From UBA11612 sp963662375 (GTDB taxonomy: Bacteria; Pseudomonadota; Alphaproteobacteria; Rhodospirillales; Rhodospirillaceae): a stretch of 64,000 nucleotides of DNA. The notes beneath the pieces are model-generated. The model saw nothing but the letters and a program-made list of their open reading frames with translations. It had not been told where the DNA came from and ran no database searches. A program made the position numbers and the translations under genes. This document shows, piece after piece, positions 46,367 through 55,717 of the stretch (positions within the stretch are counted from its first letter, which is position 1; each line of letters opens with the position of its first letter). The stretch covers positions 62,001-126,000 of the forward strand of contig CAXXRP010000003.1 in NCBI GenBank assembly GCA_963662375.2, given 5' to 3'.

Positions 46367-46411
46367 TTAAGCGCGATGAGCTGCGCCGTCCACCGCGACG
46401 CTGGCGCCGAA
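46367..46411 (-). pseudogene. SDR extreme C-terminal scrap
   Basis: A minus-strand frame reads FGASVAVDGAAHRA and then a stop at 46367. This is the usual last strand and tail of many SDRs (GxxVxVDGAxHR). It abuts an enoyl-CoA hydratase fragment on the plus strand, so it marks a deletion joint. Very short, hence uncertain. Confidence 0.4.
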
Positions 46412-46717
46412 TGGCAACGTGCGTTCGATATCTTCGCCACCAACCCGACATTGGCGGCGGACCAATCCCGCAAACTCGGCATCATCTCGCGCGTCGTGGA
46501 CGATGAAGATTTTGACACTGAGTTGAAAAAACTGGCGCAGATGATCGTCGACTCGCCGCCGGGTGCCCTCGCGGCGCTAAAGAAACTTCTCAACGCCAGC
46601 GCTTCCGCGCTTCTTGAAGATCAACTCGACGCTGAAGCGGGCTCCATTGCCTCTCTGGCCGCATCGCCAGCCACCATGGAGCGCCTGCTGGCGTTTGTGG
46701 AGCGTTCGGGCACGTGA
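46409..46717 (+). pseudogene. Enoyl-CoA hydratase/isomerase, C-terminal fragment
   Basis: About 100 residues: AFDIFATNPTLAADQSRKLG, IISRVVDDEDFDTELKKLAQ, SPPGALAALKKLLNASAS and LAASPATMERLLAFVERSG. This is the C-terminal helical part of the crotonase family. The oxyanion-hole half is missing. The stop overlaps the GTG start of the TPR protein gene. Confidence 0.82.
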
Positions 46718-48381
46718 GCAATCCGCGCCAAGCCTTCACGGCAGCCGTCGCACACCACCGCGCCGGCCGCCTTGATGATGCGGCGAAGCTCTACGAACAA
46801 GTCCTTGCGCGTGTGCCGAATCAAGTGGACAGTCTCCATCTCCTGGGCGTTTTGGCCACGCAGCGCGCTGATTACAAAACCGCAGTCGAGCTCATCAGCC
46901 GCGCCATCGAGAAAAAAAAGGCGTCGCCCGTCGCCGAGTTCCATAACAACATTGGCGCTGCCTACAAGGGCCTCGGACAACGAAAGGACGCCGCAAATCA
47001 CTTTAGATTGGCCGCGCGCCTAAAGCCTAGTTACGCCGAGGCTTTTAACAATCTTGGCGCGGTGTTGGAAGAAGATGGTGAGCTAGAGGAGGCAAGAAAG
47101 AATTTCCGTCAAGCGCTGGCCCTCAAGCCCGATTACGCCAAAGCGCACTGCGGGTGTGGCAACGTCGCGCTCGCACAAGGCAAACCTGCGGACGCACTCG
47201 CGTGTTACGAACAGGCGCTAGCTATAGATCCCAATTACCTCGAAGCCCATAGTAACCTCGGTAGGGCGTTGATCGATCTCGGCAAGTTTGACGATGCCGA
47301 GGCGCGTTTCTGCCGCATCCTATCGCTCGACCCCGATTACGCGCCCGCGCACTATAATTTGGGCGTCGCTCTAGAGGAGCAAGGGGCGCCGGACAAGGCC
47401 AAGGCGTCCTATCAGAAAGCTCTTAGTTTAAGCCCAGACGAGCCCGACTATCGTTGGAACGCGGCACTGCTGCATTTATTAAAGGGTGATTACGCTGCGG
47501 GATGGGCCGAATACGAGTGGCGTTTGCGCCGCGCGCGAAAGCTCACGCGCGATGTCGGGCAACCGCGTTGGGACGGCAGCGATCCGTCCGGCCAAACCAT
47601 TCTCATCCAAACCGAGCAGGGCTTTGGCGACACCTTTCAGTTTATTCGCTACGCGCAACTGGTGAATGAACGGGGCGGCAAGGTTATTGTGGAATGCCAG
47701 CCGGGCACGGAGCCGTTGTTGCCGCTCGCCGTCGGTGTAGATGCTGTCGTGTCCCGCGATAATAGCTTACCCAGGTTCGACCGCTATATAGAACTCCTCA
47801 GTCTGCCGCATTCGTTCTCCACCACGCTCAAAAGCATTCCCGCGCAAGTTCCTTATATGTCCCCCCCGCTCGACTTAATTGAGGCGTGGCGTAGGCGCGC
47901 GAACGCTACGTCCGGAGTCAAAACCGGTTTGGTGTGGCGCGGTAATCCGCAAAACACCATCAATCCCAAAAAGTCTATTCCTATAGACGACGTCGCTAAG
48001 CTGTGCGCACTAGAAGGCGTGAGTTGGTTCAGCATTCAGCTCGATGCCGGGCGCGACGAGATCGACGCCCTTCGCGCGTGCACGCCCATAGAAGTGTGCG
48101 GGCCGTTGCTTACCGATTGGGCCGAGACGGCTGCGCTGATATCTGTCTTAGATTTGGTCATCACTGTCGATACCGGCGTCGCCCACCTCGCGGGCGCTTT
48201 GGGTAAACCGGTATGGATTGTGCTCTCTCACATCCCGGACTGGCGCTGGATGCTGGAGCGCGAGGACACGCCGTGGTATCCCACGGCGCGGCTTTTTCGT
48301 CAGCGTTCCCCCGGCGACTGGGGCGATGTCACGGCGCGCGTGCGCGAGACGCTTGCCGTTCGGGTGGCTCAGGGTCGGTAA
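46714..48381 (+). CDS. TPR protein with C-terminal glycosyltransferase-like domain
   Basis: 555 residues from a GTG that overlaps the preceding stop. The N-terminal 250 residues hold about seven tetratricopeptide repeats (for example AEAFNNLGAVLEEDGELEEA, YLEAHSNLGRALIDLGKFDD). The C-terminal 300 residues resemble the GT9/GT41-like domain of bacterial TPR proteins: ILIQTEQGFGDTFQFIRYAQ, GLVWRGNPQNTINPKKSIPI, DLVITVDTGVAHLAGALGKP and VLSHIPDWRWMLEREDTPWY. These may transfer sugars to proteins or glycans in the cytoplasm. A glycosyltransferase gene follows after 14 bases, supporting a glycan role. Confidence 0.88.
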   Translation: MSNPRQAFTAAVAHHRAGRLDDAAKLYEQVLARVPNQVDSLHLLGVLATQRADYKTAVELISRAIEKKKASPVAEFHNNIGAAYKGLGQRKDAANHFRLAARLKPSYAEAFNNLGAVLEEDGELEEARKNFRQALALKPDYAKAHCGCGNVALAQGKPADALACYEQALAIDPNYLEAHSNLGRALIDLGKFDDAEARFCRILSLDPDYAPAHYNLGVALEEQGAPDKAKASYQKALSLSPDEPDYRWNAALLHLLKGDYAAGWAEYEWRLRRARKLTRDVGQPRWDGSDPSGQTILIQTEQGFGDTFQFIRYAQLVNERGGKVIVECQPGTEPLLPLAVGVDAVVSRDNSLPRFDRYIELLSLPHSFSTTLKSIPAQVPYMSPPLDLIEAWRRRANATSGVKTGLVWRGNPQNTINPKKSIPIDDVAKLCALEGVSWFSIQLDAGRDEIDALRACTPIEVCGPLLTDWAETAALISVLDLVITVDTGVAHLAGALGKPVWIVLSHIPDWRWMLEREDTPWYPTARLFRQRSPGDWGDVTARVRETLAVRVAQGR

Positions 48382-48395
48382 GGGGGGTGTGCCCA

Positions 48396-49578
48396 ATGGG
48401 CGAGGGCCACGGGTTTAGGCAGGTCGGTATTGGCTGGCAAATCGGTGCCCAGAGTGGCTGGGGCACCTATGGCGTTAATCTTGCCTTGGAACTCGCACGC
48501 AGGGGCATCGAGCCTGCGTTGTTCATGGTGGCATCGCGCCTTTACGTGACGCAGCCGCAAGCCGAGCTCTTGCGCGGGCCTAACGCAAAGATGAAAGAGT
48601 GGAGCATGGCCGCCGCGCGCGGCGACATCGAGGTGCAATTTCCCGCCATCCACGCCTTGGGAGATAAGTTGTATTTCCCAAACCGCCTGAAAGGACTCAA
48701 GGGACATCCGAACGCCGGTGCTGTGTTCTTTGAGACCGCCGCAATTCCGCAGAAACATATCGATGCCGCGCGTATCGTCGATGTCATCATCACCGGGTCT
48801 GGATGGAACGCCAAGGTGTTGAAGGAACGCGGACTATCGAACGTACGCTACTGCCCGCAAGGGGTCGATCTTACTTTGTTCAGGCCGGGCCAGCGCGCGG
48901 GTAAGTTCAAAGGCCGGTTCGCTGTGTTTTCGGGCGGCAAGTTGGAATACCGCAAGGGTCAGTATATTGCTGTCGCCGCCTTCAAGATATTCCATGCGCG
49001 CCATCCCGACGCACTGTTGGTGACCGCCTGGAACAGTCCGTGGCCGGAAACAGCTTTAACGATCGCCGCGTCGCCGCATGCGAAGAACGCCCCCGGCGTA
49101 AACTATGACAATCATCTCGAGATTACGGCGTGGCTGCAAGAAAACGGCATTGCCCCAGACGCGGCTCTCGATCTCGGGTTTCTTGCCAACGCCAGCATGC
49201 CGTCGCTTTTGCGCGAAATGGACCTCGCGGTTTTCCCAAACCGCTGTGAGGGCGGAACAAACCTTGTGGCGATGGAATGCATGGCGTCCGGGGTGCCCGT
49301 CGTGTTGTCCCGCAACACCGGCCATCTGAACCTTATCAAAGATGACAATTGCTATAGCCTTGATGTTCAACAACCTTGCGACGGTAACCGGAGTAACGGC
49401 GATCTCATAGGCTGGGGCGAGTCATCTGTCGAGGAGGTCGTGGAAAAAAATGGAACAAGCTTATGCCGATAAAACCGAGCGCTTGCGCCGCGGCGCTGTC
49501 GGTACGGCTTTTATGCAGGGGTGGGGCTGGCCGGCTCAGGTGGACCGCCTTCTCGGCGCCGTCGCCGAGTTTAACTAG
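48396..49578 (+). CDS. Glycosyltransferase (GT-B fold), A7-run frameshift near C-terminus
   Basis: About 393 residues if one A is removed from the A7 run at 49444-49450. Start chosen at 48396, next to GGGGGG after the TPR gene; the longer frame overlaps that gene. GT-B features are IGWQIGAQSGWGTYGVNLAL at the N-terminus, ITGSGWNAKVLKERG, and the donor-binding FPNRCEGGTNLVAMECMASG, with Glu in the EGGTN loop. After the A7 run the given frame stops at 49472, while the other frame gives MEQAYADKTERLRRGAVGTA and WPAQVDRLLG to a stop at 49576. Either a sequencing error or a slippage site. Confidence 0.82.
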
Positions 49579-49693
49579 CGACGAAAACTCTTTATAAAAT
49601 AGTAGCTTGACAAGTATCAGGGGATGTTTCCTCCGATCAGGTTTTCCGCTATGTTCCGGATCATGTGGCGGTGAGGGACCGCCTTATATTTTG

Positions 49694-51223
49694 CGCGGGC
49701 AGGCGATATCTTCCGCGCCGACTTATGCGGATGGACTAGTGTTCACCGGCATGGCCAATGGCGACTTCGGGTTTCGCGGCCGGTTCGCCGCGTTCGACGC
49801 TAAAACAGGCGAGCGGGTCTGGATGTTTCACGCCATACCGGAACCGGGCGAGGCGGGCCACGAGACCTGGCAGCAGGACAACGACGAGTGGATGCGCGGC
49901 GGCGGCGGCATATGGACCGTGCCGGCTGTGGATGCCGAGTTAGGTATGGTTTATTTCGGCGTTGGCAATCCGGTTCCTCAATACGGCGGGGAAGTTCGGG
50001 GTGGCGACAATCTCTATTCTGATTCCGCTGTAGCGCTCGACATCGAAATCGGTGCTGTGAAATGGCACTTTCAAACCACGCACCACGATATTTGAGAATC
50101 TGATCTCGGCACACCCATGATTCTCTACGATGCTATGGTGGATGGACAGGCGCGTAAAGGCCTTGCCGTTGTCACCACCTATGGCTACATCTACATGCTG
50201 GACCGCGGAATCGGCGAGCCCATCTAGCCCATCGAGGAACGTACGGTTCCGCAGAACGAACGACTGCATACAGCGGCGACCCAGCCGTTTCCCGCCGGCC
50301 CCGACAACATCGGCCCCGACTGTGTGCCCGAGGGCAGCGTGCCTGAAGGGTTCCTGCGCCTGTGTCAGTACGACCCTGTCGATTACGACATGCCCAACGC
50401 CATGTATCCCATGATGATCATGCGGGCCCCGCCCATGGCCTACAGCCCGAAGACAAAGCGTTTCTATGGCACCGGCGCGATCTGGCCGTCGTGGGTGGTG
50501 CGCGGCGAGGACCCCTGGTTTTTCGTCATGGTGCCATCCGCGCCTGGTGTGAAGTTCTCGGGGATACTCGCGTCTGCGGATCCGCAAACAAATTCGGTCG
50601 TATGGGAAAAGACCGTGCCGTTCCGCACTCAACACAACGGCAGTGGTTTTACGGCCACGGCGGGCGGCCTCTTGTTCAACGGCAACACCGACGGATTGTT
50701 TGAGGCCTTCGAGACCGAGGCCAGCGAGGTGCTGTGGCAATTCCAAACCGGCGCAAGCGTGAATCAGCCGCCCGCCATACATGAAGTGGACGGTACACAG
50801 TACATATCCGTCGTTTCGGCAAAGGGCATCTGGGCGTTCAAACTGAACGGTACAGTCGAACAACAGCCTGCGCCGCCTGCGCCGCCCGAGGGTATTGCCG
50901 GGTTTCGAGGACGCGTCATTCCAACTAATGAAATTTCCGTATCCGCCATCGTGCAGGATAGCGGATGGATCGAGAGAGTGCGTGAGCGGTTCGATGAATA
51001 CGTCTTCGCGCCCCGCCGCGCACGCGTGGATACCGGCGCAAGAGTAAAGTGGCCCAACAATGGCAAGGAAGTGCACACCGTAAGGGCGCTCGACGGCTCA
51101 TGGACCACGGGGAAAATCGCGCCCGGCCGGTCCGTCACGCTGGCGTTTGATCAGCCGGGCCGCCACACCTATAACTGCGACGACCACAAATGGTGCTATG
51201 GTGAGCTGATCGTCGGGGAGTGA
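49694..51223 (+). pseudogene. PQQ-dependent dehydrogenase with cupredoxin tail, stop codons
   Basis: One frame carries the whole remnant. It begins RGQAISSAPTYADGLVFTG, a propeller blade, and continues FAAFDAKTGERVWMFH and GMVYFGVGNPVPQYGGEVRG. A TGA at 50093 replaces the Trp of HHDIW and a TAG at 50225 follows RGIGEPI. The later part is intact: QHNGSGFTATAGGLLFNGNT, ISVVSAKGIWAFKLNG, then a Pro-rich linker (QQPAPPAPPEG) and a cupredoxin-like domain with EVHTV and YNCDDHKWC. The N-terminal third with signal is absent. The intact enzyme would oxidise alcohols or sugars in the periplasm and might pass electrons to its own copper domain. Confidence 0.85.
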
Positions 51224-51265
51224 GGCGGCGGTGGCAGATCACGCCGCGCGACGAAATGTTCCCGC

Positions 51266-52042
51266 CTAAGGCTTCAGCCGGTAGCCCGACTTGAAGATCC
51301 ACCCCGTGATAGCCATGCACACGCCGAAAAAGGCCAAGGTCATGCCCAAGCTCACTCCCACACTCACGTCCGCGGTGCCATAGAAGCTCCAGCGGAAGCC
51401 GCTGATCAGATAGACCACCGGATTGAATAACGTGACCGTACGCCATACGCCCGGCAGCGTGTCTATGGAGTAGAATGCCCCGCCCAGGAACGTCAGCGGG
51501 GTGATGATCAGCATGGGCACCATGGCCAGCTGCTCGAAGTTCTTTGCCCAGATGCCCAAGATGAACCCGAACAGGCTGAAGGTCGCTGAGATCAGCACCA
51601 AAAACGCAATCATCCACACGGGATGCATGATGTTGAGGTCCACGAAGAACGAGGCGGTGCCTAACATTATGAGGCCCAGGATTACCGATTTGGTGGTCGA
51701 GGCGCCCACATAGGCCAGCACGATCTCCGAGTAGGAAATAGGGGCGGAGAGAATTTCGTAAACCGTGCCGGTGAATTTGGGGAAATAAATGCCGAACGAG
51801 CCGTTGGAAATGCTCTGCATTAAGAGGGTCATCATGATCAGGCCAGGCACGATGAACGCGCCGTAGTCGATGCCGTCCATTTTTTGAATGCGCGCGCCGA
51901 TGGCTCCGCCGAACACCACAAAGTACAACGTGGTGGTCAGCACTGGGGCGATCAGGCTCTGCCACGCGGTGCGCCGGAACCGCGATATCTCGAATTTGTA
52001 TATGGCCCACACGCCGTATGCGTTGAACAATCCCGGCTTCAT
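51266..52042 (-). CDS. ABC-2 type exporter permease
   Basis: 258 residues with six predicted membrane segments. The start at 52042 overlaps the ATPase stop by 4 bases (ATGA). Family stretches: FEISRFRRTAWQSLIAPVLT, FIVPGLIMMTLLMQSISNGS, YLISGFRWSFYGTADVSV. It resembles YadH-type permeases. With the ATPase it makes a simple two-gene exporter; the cargo is unknown. Confidence 0.9.
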   Translation of the reverse strand: MKPGLFNAYGVWAIYKFEISRFRRTAWQSLIAPVLTTTLYFVVFGGAIGARIQKMDGIDYGAFIVPGLIMMTLLMQSISNGSFGIYFPKFTGTVYEILSAPISYSEIVLAYVGASTTKSVILGLIMLGTASFFVDLNIMHPVWMIAFLVLISATFSLFGFILGIWAKNFEQLAMVPMLIITPLTFLGGAFYSIDTLPGVWRTVTLFNPVVYLISGFRWSFYGTADVSVGVSLGMTLAFFGVCMAITGWIFKSGYRLKP

Positions 52043-52977
52043 GGACGCTTTCCTCCGTTGCCGTGCACGAGGTTCACGAAAATTTCTTCCAGCGAACTCT
52101 GCCGGGTGTACAGGTCGCGAAAATTGATTCCCAGGTCGGATAAGTGCCGCAATAATGAAGGCACACCTGTGCGCTCGGCATTGGCGTCGAAGGTGTATTG
52201 CAGCTCGTGCCCGCCGGCCTTTAGTTCCAAATTCCATTCGGCCAGTTCTGATGGAATGGTAGTCATGGCTTCTTGTAGGCTGAGGGTTAGTTGTTTCTTG
52301 CCCAATTTTTTCATGAGCGCTGCTGTCTTGTCCACGGCAATCAACTCGCCGTTGGAGATCACACCCACCCGGTCGGACATATTCTCAGCTTCCTCGATGT
52401 AATGGGTGGTCAAGATGATGGTTACACCGCTGTTCTTCAGGCCGCGCACTATTTCCCACATATCGCGGCGCAGCTCCACGTCCACACCCGCCGTCGGTTC
52501 ATCCAGGAACAGAATATCGGGCTCGTGGGACAGCGCCTTGGCGATCATGACCCGCCGCTTCATCCCGCCCGATAACTCGATGATCGTGCTCCCACGCTTG
52601 TCCCACAACGACAGGTCCTTGAGGACCTTTTCGATATAGGCAGGGTTTTTTCGTCGCCCGAACAGGCCGCGGCTGAAACTCACGGTATTCCACACGGTTT
52701 CGAAGGAGTCCGTCGACAGCTCCTGGGGCACCAGCCCGATCTTGAAGCGCGCGGCGCGGTAGTCGCGGATGATGTCGTGGCCGTCGGCGATGATCGTACC
52801 GCGGGTCGGGTTCACCAGCCCGCAAACAATGCCGATCAGCGTTGTTTTGCCCGCGCCGTTGGGGCCTAAGAGGGCGAAGATTTCGCCCTTATCGATCTCA
52901 ATGCTCACGTTCTTCAGCGCCTGCAGGCCCGAGGCGTAGGTTTTCGTCAGGTTGGATATGGAAATGATCGGGGGCAT
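52039..52977 (-). CDS. ABC-2 type exporter ATPase
   Basis: 312 residues. Walker A GPNGAGKTT, Q-loop GLVPQELSTDSF, signature LSGGMKRR, Walker B ILFLDEPTAGVD and switch His in TTHYIEEAENM are all present. It resembles YadG-like ATPases, with a C-terminal extension after residue 230. First gene of the two-gene operon. Confidence 0.93.
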   Translation of the reverse strand: MPPIISISNLTKTYASGLQALKNVSIEIDKGEIFALLGPNGAGKTTLIGIVCGLVNPTRGTIIADGHDIIRDYRAARFKIGLVPQELSTDSFETVWNTVSFSRGLFGRRKNPAYIEKVLKDLSLWDKRGSTIIELSGGMKRRVMIAKALSHEPDILFLDEPTAGVDVELRRDMWEIVRGLKNSGVTIILTTHYIEEAENMSDRVGVISNGELIAVDKTAALMKKLGKKQLTLSLQEAMTTIPSELAEWNLELKAGGHELQYTFDANAERTGVPSLLRHLSDLGINFRDLYTRQSSLEEIFVNLVHGNGGKRP

Positions 52978-53423
52978 GCGGGGGACTCACATTTACAGAG
53001 CGGCGAAGGTACACGTTTGGAGGTGTGGGGGGTCAAGAAAAGAATATGTCGGCGCGGTGCTTAGCCCCTGGGCCGGTGAATTCAGGAGGCAGGAGTACTT
53101 ATTTCCGATACGAGCTTGGAAGCAGACGTTCGATTCCCCGTGGGCACGTCATACGTTATAGAAGCGTCGCCGCTTTTTGTTGGGTCCATCCCTGGCAAGT
53201 CATGCTCAGGGATTTCGTACCGGTGCCGACGGCGCCGCCGGGCGCATCGGTACGTTGTGCGTCGTCAAGGAGTTGACACAGGCAGAGCAGCAGGACATGC
53301 GTTTATCGCGTGCGGGCCGCCAACAAGGACGAACGCAAGGAGACTCGCGCCGAAATCAAGGCGAAAGTTACCGCTGTTCGTAGGCAGGATCGCTGAGCGG
53401 GTGCGTCTCCCCCGCCGCAGGCT
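52978..53423. other. Intergenic, 446 bases, no gene recognised
   Basis: It separates the exporter operon from the creatininase-like gene. A short plus-strand frame ending near 53397 reads ANKDERKETRAEIKAKV, which looks protein-like but matches no family I recognise and lacks a start. No RNA gene or clear terminator is seen. Confidence 0.4.
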
Positions 53424-54293
53424 CTAAGACCCGGCGCCTGTAAACGCCCTGATCTGCTTCACCGCATAGTCGACCTTTATGTTGAACAGGCGTTCGCCCA
53501 GGGCGGCGCTTGAACGCCGGCCGTCGCCGATAATGCCGTTGTTGACGCGCGGGATATTTGGATCAGCCGCTCGACCGGGGACTGGCGGAGGGTCGCCCAC
53601 GGCAGTTTTGATCAGTTCTTCACGAACCCAAGTGCCGTCACCGAGGAACAACATCTCGGATGTATCGGGCAGGGCGCCGTGTAAACCGGGCGGGTAACCC
53701 TCGGCGGTAAACCACGCGTCGAAATCGGCATTGGCCTTCGCGTAAACATCATCACTGTAGAATACGTGAATGCCTTGCGGTGCATATTTTGCGTCCAGCT
53801 TCCCAGCGACGGTTTGATAGACGCTGGGCTGGCCTCCGCCATGATCTCCCATTAGCACGATATTCTTGAAACCGGTGACAATCGCTTCCTCGCTGATCCG
53901 CTCCAAAATCGCGCCGAGAAGTTCGGGCGTTAATCCGATCGTTCCGGTTAAGCTCGCGCTGGCCCTATTGGGCGTATACGGCAGCACGGGCATGGCGATC
54001 GTGTTTCCGAGCTTCAGGGCGATCGCCTTAACCGTGGGCCGCCCCATCAAATTATGACCGCCGTTGACGTTTTGCGGGCCGCGCTGCTCTGTACCGCCCG
54101 TGTAGAACAGGGCCGTGGTTTTTCCTTCGGCGAGCGCGGCCTTTACCTCAGGCCACGTCATCATCTCAAATTCAACCAGGGGCTCGCTGGACTTGGTGTT
54201 CATATCCGCCGAGAGGCTTTGTCCTGTGGAGAGTACAAAAATGCCTGCATATAACAGGCCAAGTGTCATAGCCGCTGTGATCAATTTACGCAT
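53424..54293 (-). CDS. Exported creatininase-family protein with altered metal site
   Basis: 289 residues from the ATG at 54293 (GGGGA upstream), with a signal peptide (LITAAMTLGLLYAGIFVLST). The creatininase fold is seen in FYTGGTEQRGPQNVNGGHNL, LTGTIGLTPELLGAILERIS and IVLMGDHGGGQPSVYQ. Creatininase usually has STEQHGPH, with Glu and His as zinc ligands; here His is replaced by Arg (TEQRGP), although GDHGG keeps the later His. The protein is therefore an exported subfamily with a different metal centre or activity. Cytoplasmic creatininases do not carry leaders. Confidence 0.82.
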   Translation of the reverse strand: MRKLITAAMTLGLLYAGIFVLSTGQSLSADMNTKSSEPLVEFEMMTWPEVKAALAEGKTTALFYTGGTEQRGPQNVNGGHNLMGRPTVKAIALKLGNTIAMPVLPYTPNRASASLTGTIGLTPELLGAILERISEEAIVTGFKNIVLMGDHGGGQPSVYQTVAGKLDAKYAPQGIHVFYSDDVYAKANADFDAWFTAEGYPPGLHGALPDTSEMLFLGDGTWVREELIKTAVGDPPPVPGRAADPNIPRVNNGIIGDGRRSSAALGERLFNIKVDYAVKQIRAFTGAGS

Positions 54294-54488
54294 CTTGGTC
54301 CCCAATTATTGTCGCTCCAGTTTCCTAAGGTTTTCATAGTTTGCGCGCAACGCCAAGTGGGTTCTTAATCATGTGGGCAGTAAAAGGAACACCGAATCAT
54401 CTAGGGCATCGACAGAAATTTTGGTGTCCGCCACATTAATTTCCTTAACCATCTCATCAATCCCAACCGTGTGCTAATACTGACACGA

Positions 54489-54665
54489 ACGCCCTATACC
54501 TTCGCAGCGGCGTGCGGCAAGCCTGTGGTTTGTTTCGCTCACGTCACCAACCAGATGGGGCAGGTCGAGGATGACTTCGAGAGAGGCGAGGCCAACGGCA
54601 GCGCCGCCGCCCTGAAGATCATCGTCAGGACCGCGCAACGGCTTTCGCGGTTCACCGAGACGTAA
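54489..54665 (+). pseudogene. Nucleoside phosphorylase (uridine phosphorylase type), C-terminal fragment
   Basis: 58 codons reading YTFAAACGKPVVCFAHVTNQ, MGQVEDDFERGEANGS and ALKIIVRTAQRLSRF to a stop at 54663. This is the C-terminal part of PNP_UDP_1 enzymes, just after the ExEAAALYALA catalytic stretch. Nothing upstream completes the gene; 54294-54488 is otherwise empty. Confidence 0.65.
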
Positions 54666-54740
54666 AAGATAAGACTAAATGGAAGCGACGGGAAGGCCGT
54701 TGCGCGTAAAGTTATGCAGATGCACGATTAGGCGAATACG

Positions 54741-55226
54741 ATGGGTGGAGAAATTGCGCGGCTTATCCTTGTGGTGTGTCTATCGGGAACGGCTGTCGCC
54801 GGGCCGCTGGACGATGCCGCCGAGGCATACACCCGCGGTGATTTCGACGTTGCAGCAAAACTTCTTATTTTGTATGCCGAAAAAGGGAGTGCTTACGAGC
54901 AGGCCATCCTCGGCATGATGTACGACTATGGTCAGGGCGTGCCGCAGGACTATGCGCAGGCTGCCAAGTGGTATCGCGCTGCTGCTGAGCAGGGCTATGC
55001 CCACGCTCAATATTTGCTTGGCGACATGTACACACGGGGCGAGGGCGTGTCGCCGGACTATGTGCAGGCTCATAAATGGCTCAGCCTTTCTGCCTCACGC
55101 TACCCACTGTCAGAAGAAAAGAGCCGGGCCAAGGCAGAAAGGTTGCGCGACACCATTGCCTCAGAAATGACGGCGGCGCAGATAGCCGAAGCGCAACTAC
55201 TGGCGGGCGAGTGGAAGCCGAAATGA
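54741..55226 (+). CDS. Exported Sel1-repeat protein, small
   Basis: 161 residues with a signal peptide (LILVVCLSGTAVAG). Two to three Sel1 repeats: AILGMMYDYGQGVPQDYAQA, AKWYRAAAEQGYAHAQYLLG and DMYTRGEGVSPDYVQAHKWL. The tail MTAAQIAEAQLLAGEWKP is shared with two other Sel1 proteins in the window. Likely periplasmic. Confidence 0.87.
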   Translation: MGGEIARLILVVCLSGTAVAGPLDDAAEAYTRGDFDVAAKLLILYAEKGSAYEQAILGMMYDYGQGVPQDYAQAAKWYRAAAEQGYAHAQYLLGDMYTRGEGVSPDYVQAHKWLSLSASRYPLSEEKSRAKAERLRDTIASEMTAAQIAEAQLLAGEWKPK

Positions 55227-55314
55227 TAGCGCTGCCCGATTCTAAATGGTTGCTCGGCAGGACTCGAGACCGAACCCAACGCGCCTACCGTCGATTCAAA
55301 AAGCAGAGCCAACA

Positions 55315-55694
55315 TTACGTCCTCTCTTTCTGCGCAGCCTCAATTGTCTTCGCCATTTCATCCAATTCCTTCTCGTCGAGCATGTCGGTATCAACCACGC
55401 CCACCAGAACCTCACTCCACGAGCCTTTGCCGAACCAATCGACAACACGCTTCACGGCTTTGGCTGCCACATGCTCGCGCGGTTGCGCGGCGCGATAGAG
55501 GAACGGGCGGCATTCGGTGGTGTGGATGACAAAGCCCTTGGCTTTTAAGCGGCCAACACAGTGCGAATAGTTGAATCCTTAAGGCGACGTTTCAGGCGCT
55601 TGCGCACGTCGGCGGCGGTGATCGGAGCGTGTGCCCACACCAGTTGCATCACATCGCGTTCGAGGTCGCCTGGGTCAGGCAGCTCGTGGGCCAT
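55315..55694 (-). pseudogene. BlaI/MecI-type transcriptional repressor, frameshifted
   Basis: The winged-helix N-terminus starts at the ATG at 55694 (GGAG 7 bases upstream): DLERDVMQLVWAHAPITAAD, VRKRLKRRLKDSTIRTVL. The frame stops near 55545 but the neighbouring frame continues the family with RLKAKGFVIHTTECRPFLYR, HVAAKAVKRVVDWFGKGSW and ELDEMAKTIEAAQ. One indel near 55550 separates the two halves. Corrected length is about 126 residues, normal for the family. BlaI-type proteins repress beta-lactamase or other genes; no BlaR or beta-lactamase is adjacent. Confidence 0.82.
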
Positions 55695-55707
55695 ACCGTC
55701 ACTCCAT

Positions 55708-55717
55708 GTAACGTTAC
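55708..55717. promoter_or_regulatory. Palindrome upstream of BlaI-type gene, possible operator
   Basis: GTAACGTTAC is a perfect 10-base palindrome, 14 bases upstream of the repressor start, with ACGTT and CGTAAT half-like repeats beside it. BlaI-type repressors bind dyads in their own promoters, so autoregulation is plausible. Confidence 0.4.

Noticed and set aside
48213..48395. N-terminal extension of the glycosyltransferase
   Set aside because: It overlaps the conserved C-terminus of the TPR protein in another frame. The ATG at 48396 follows a G-rich ribosome-binding stretch.
50093..50227. Recoded stops (selenocysteine or TGA as Trp) in the PQQ-dehydrogenase frame
   Set aside because: A second stop is TAG, the N-terminus is missing, and TGA acts as an ordinary stop in other genes here.
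49940..51076. Minus-strand ORF (378 codons) opposite the PQQ-dehydrogenase remnant
   Set aside because: No family features. The plus-strand frame has continuous PQQ-dehydrogenase similarity.
51135..52010. Minus-strand ORF (291 codons) overlapping the ABC-2 permease in another frame
   Set aside because: The permease frame has clear membrane segments and ATGA coupling to its ATPase. The other frame is His/Arg-rich without features.
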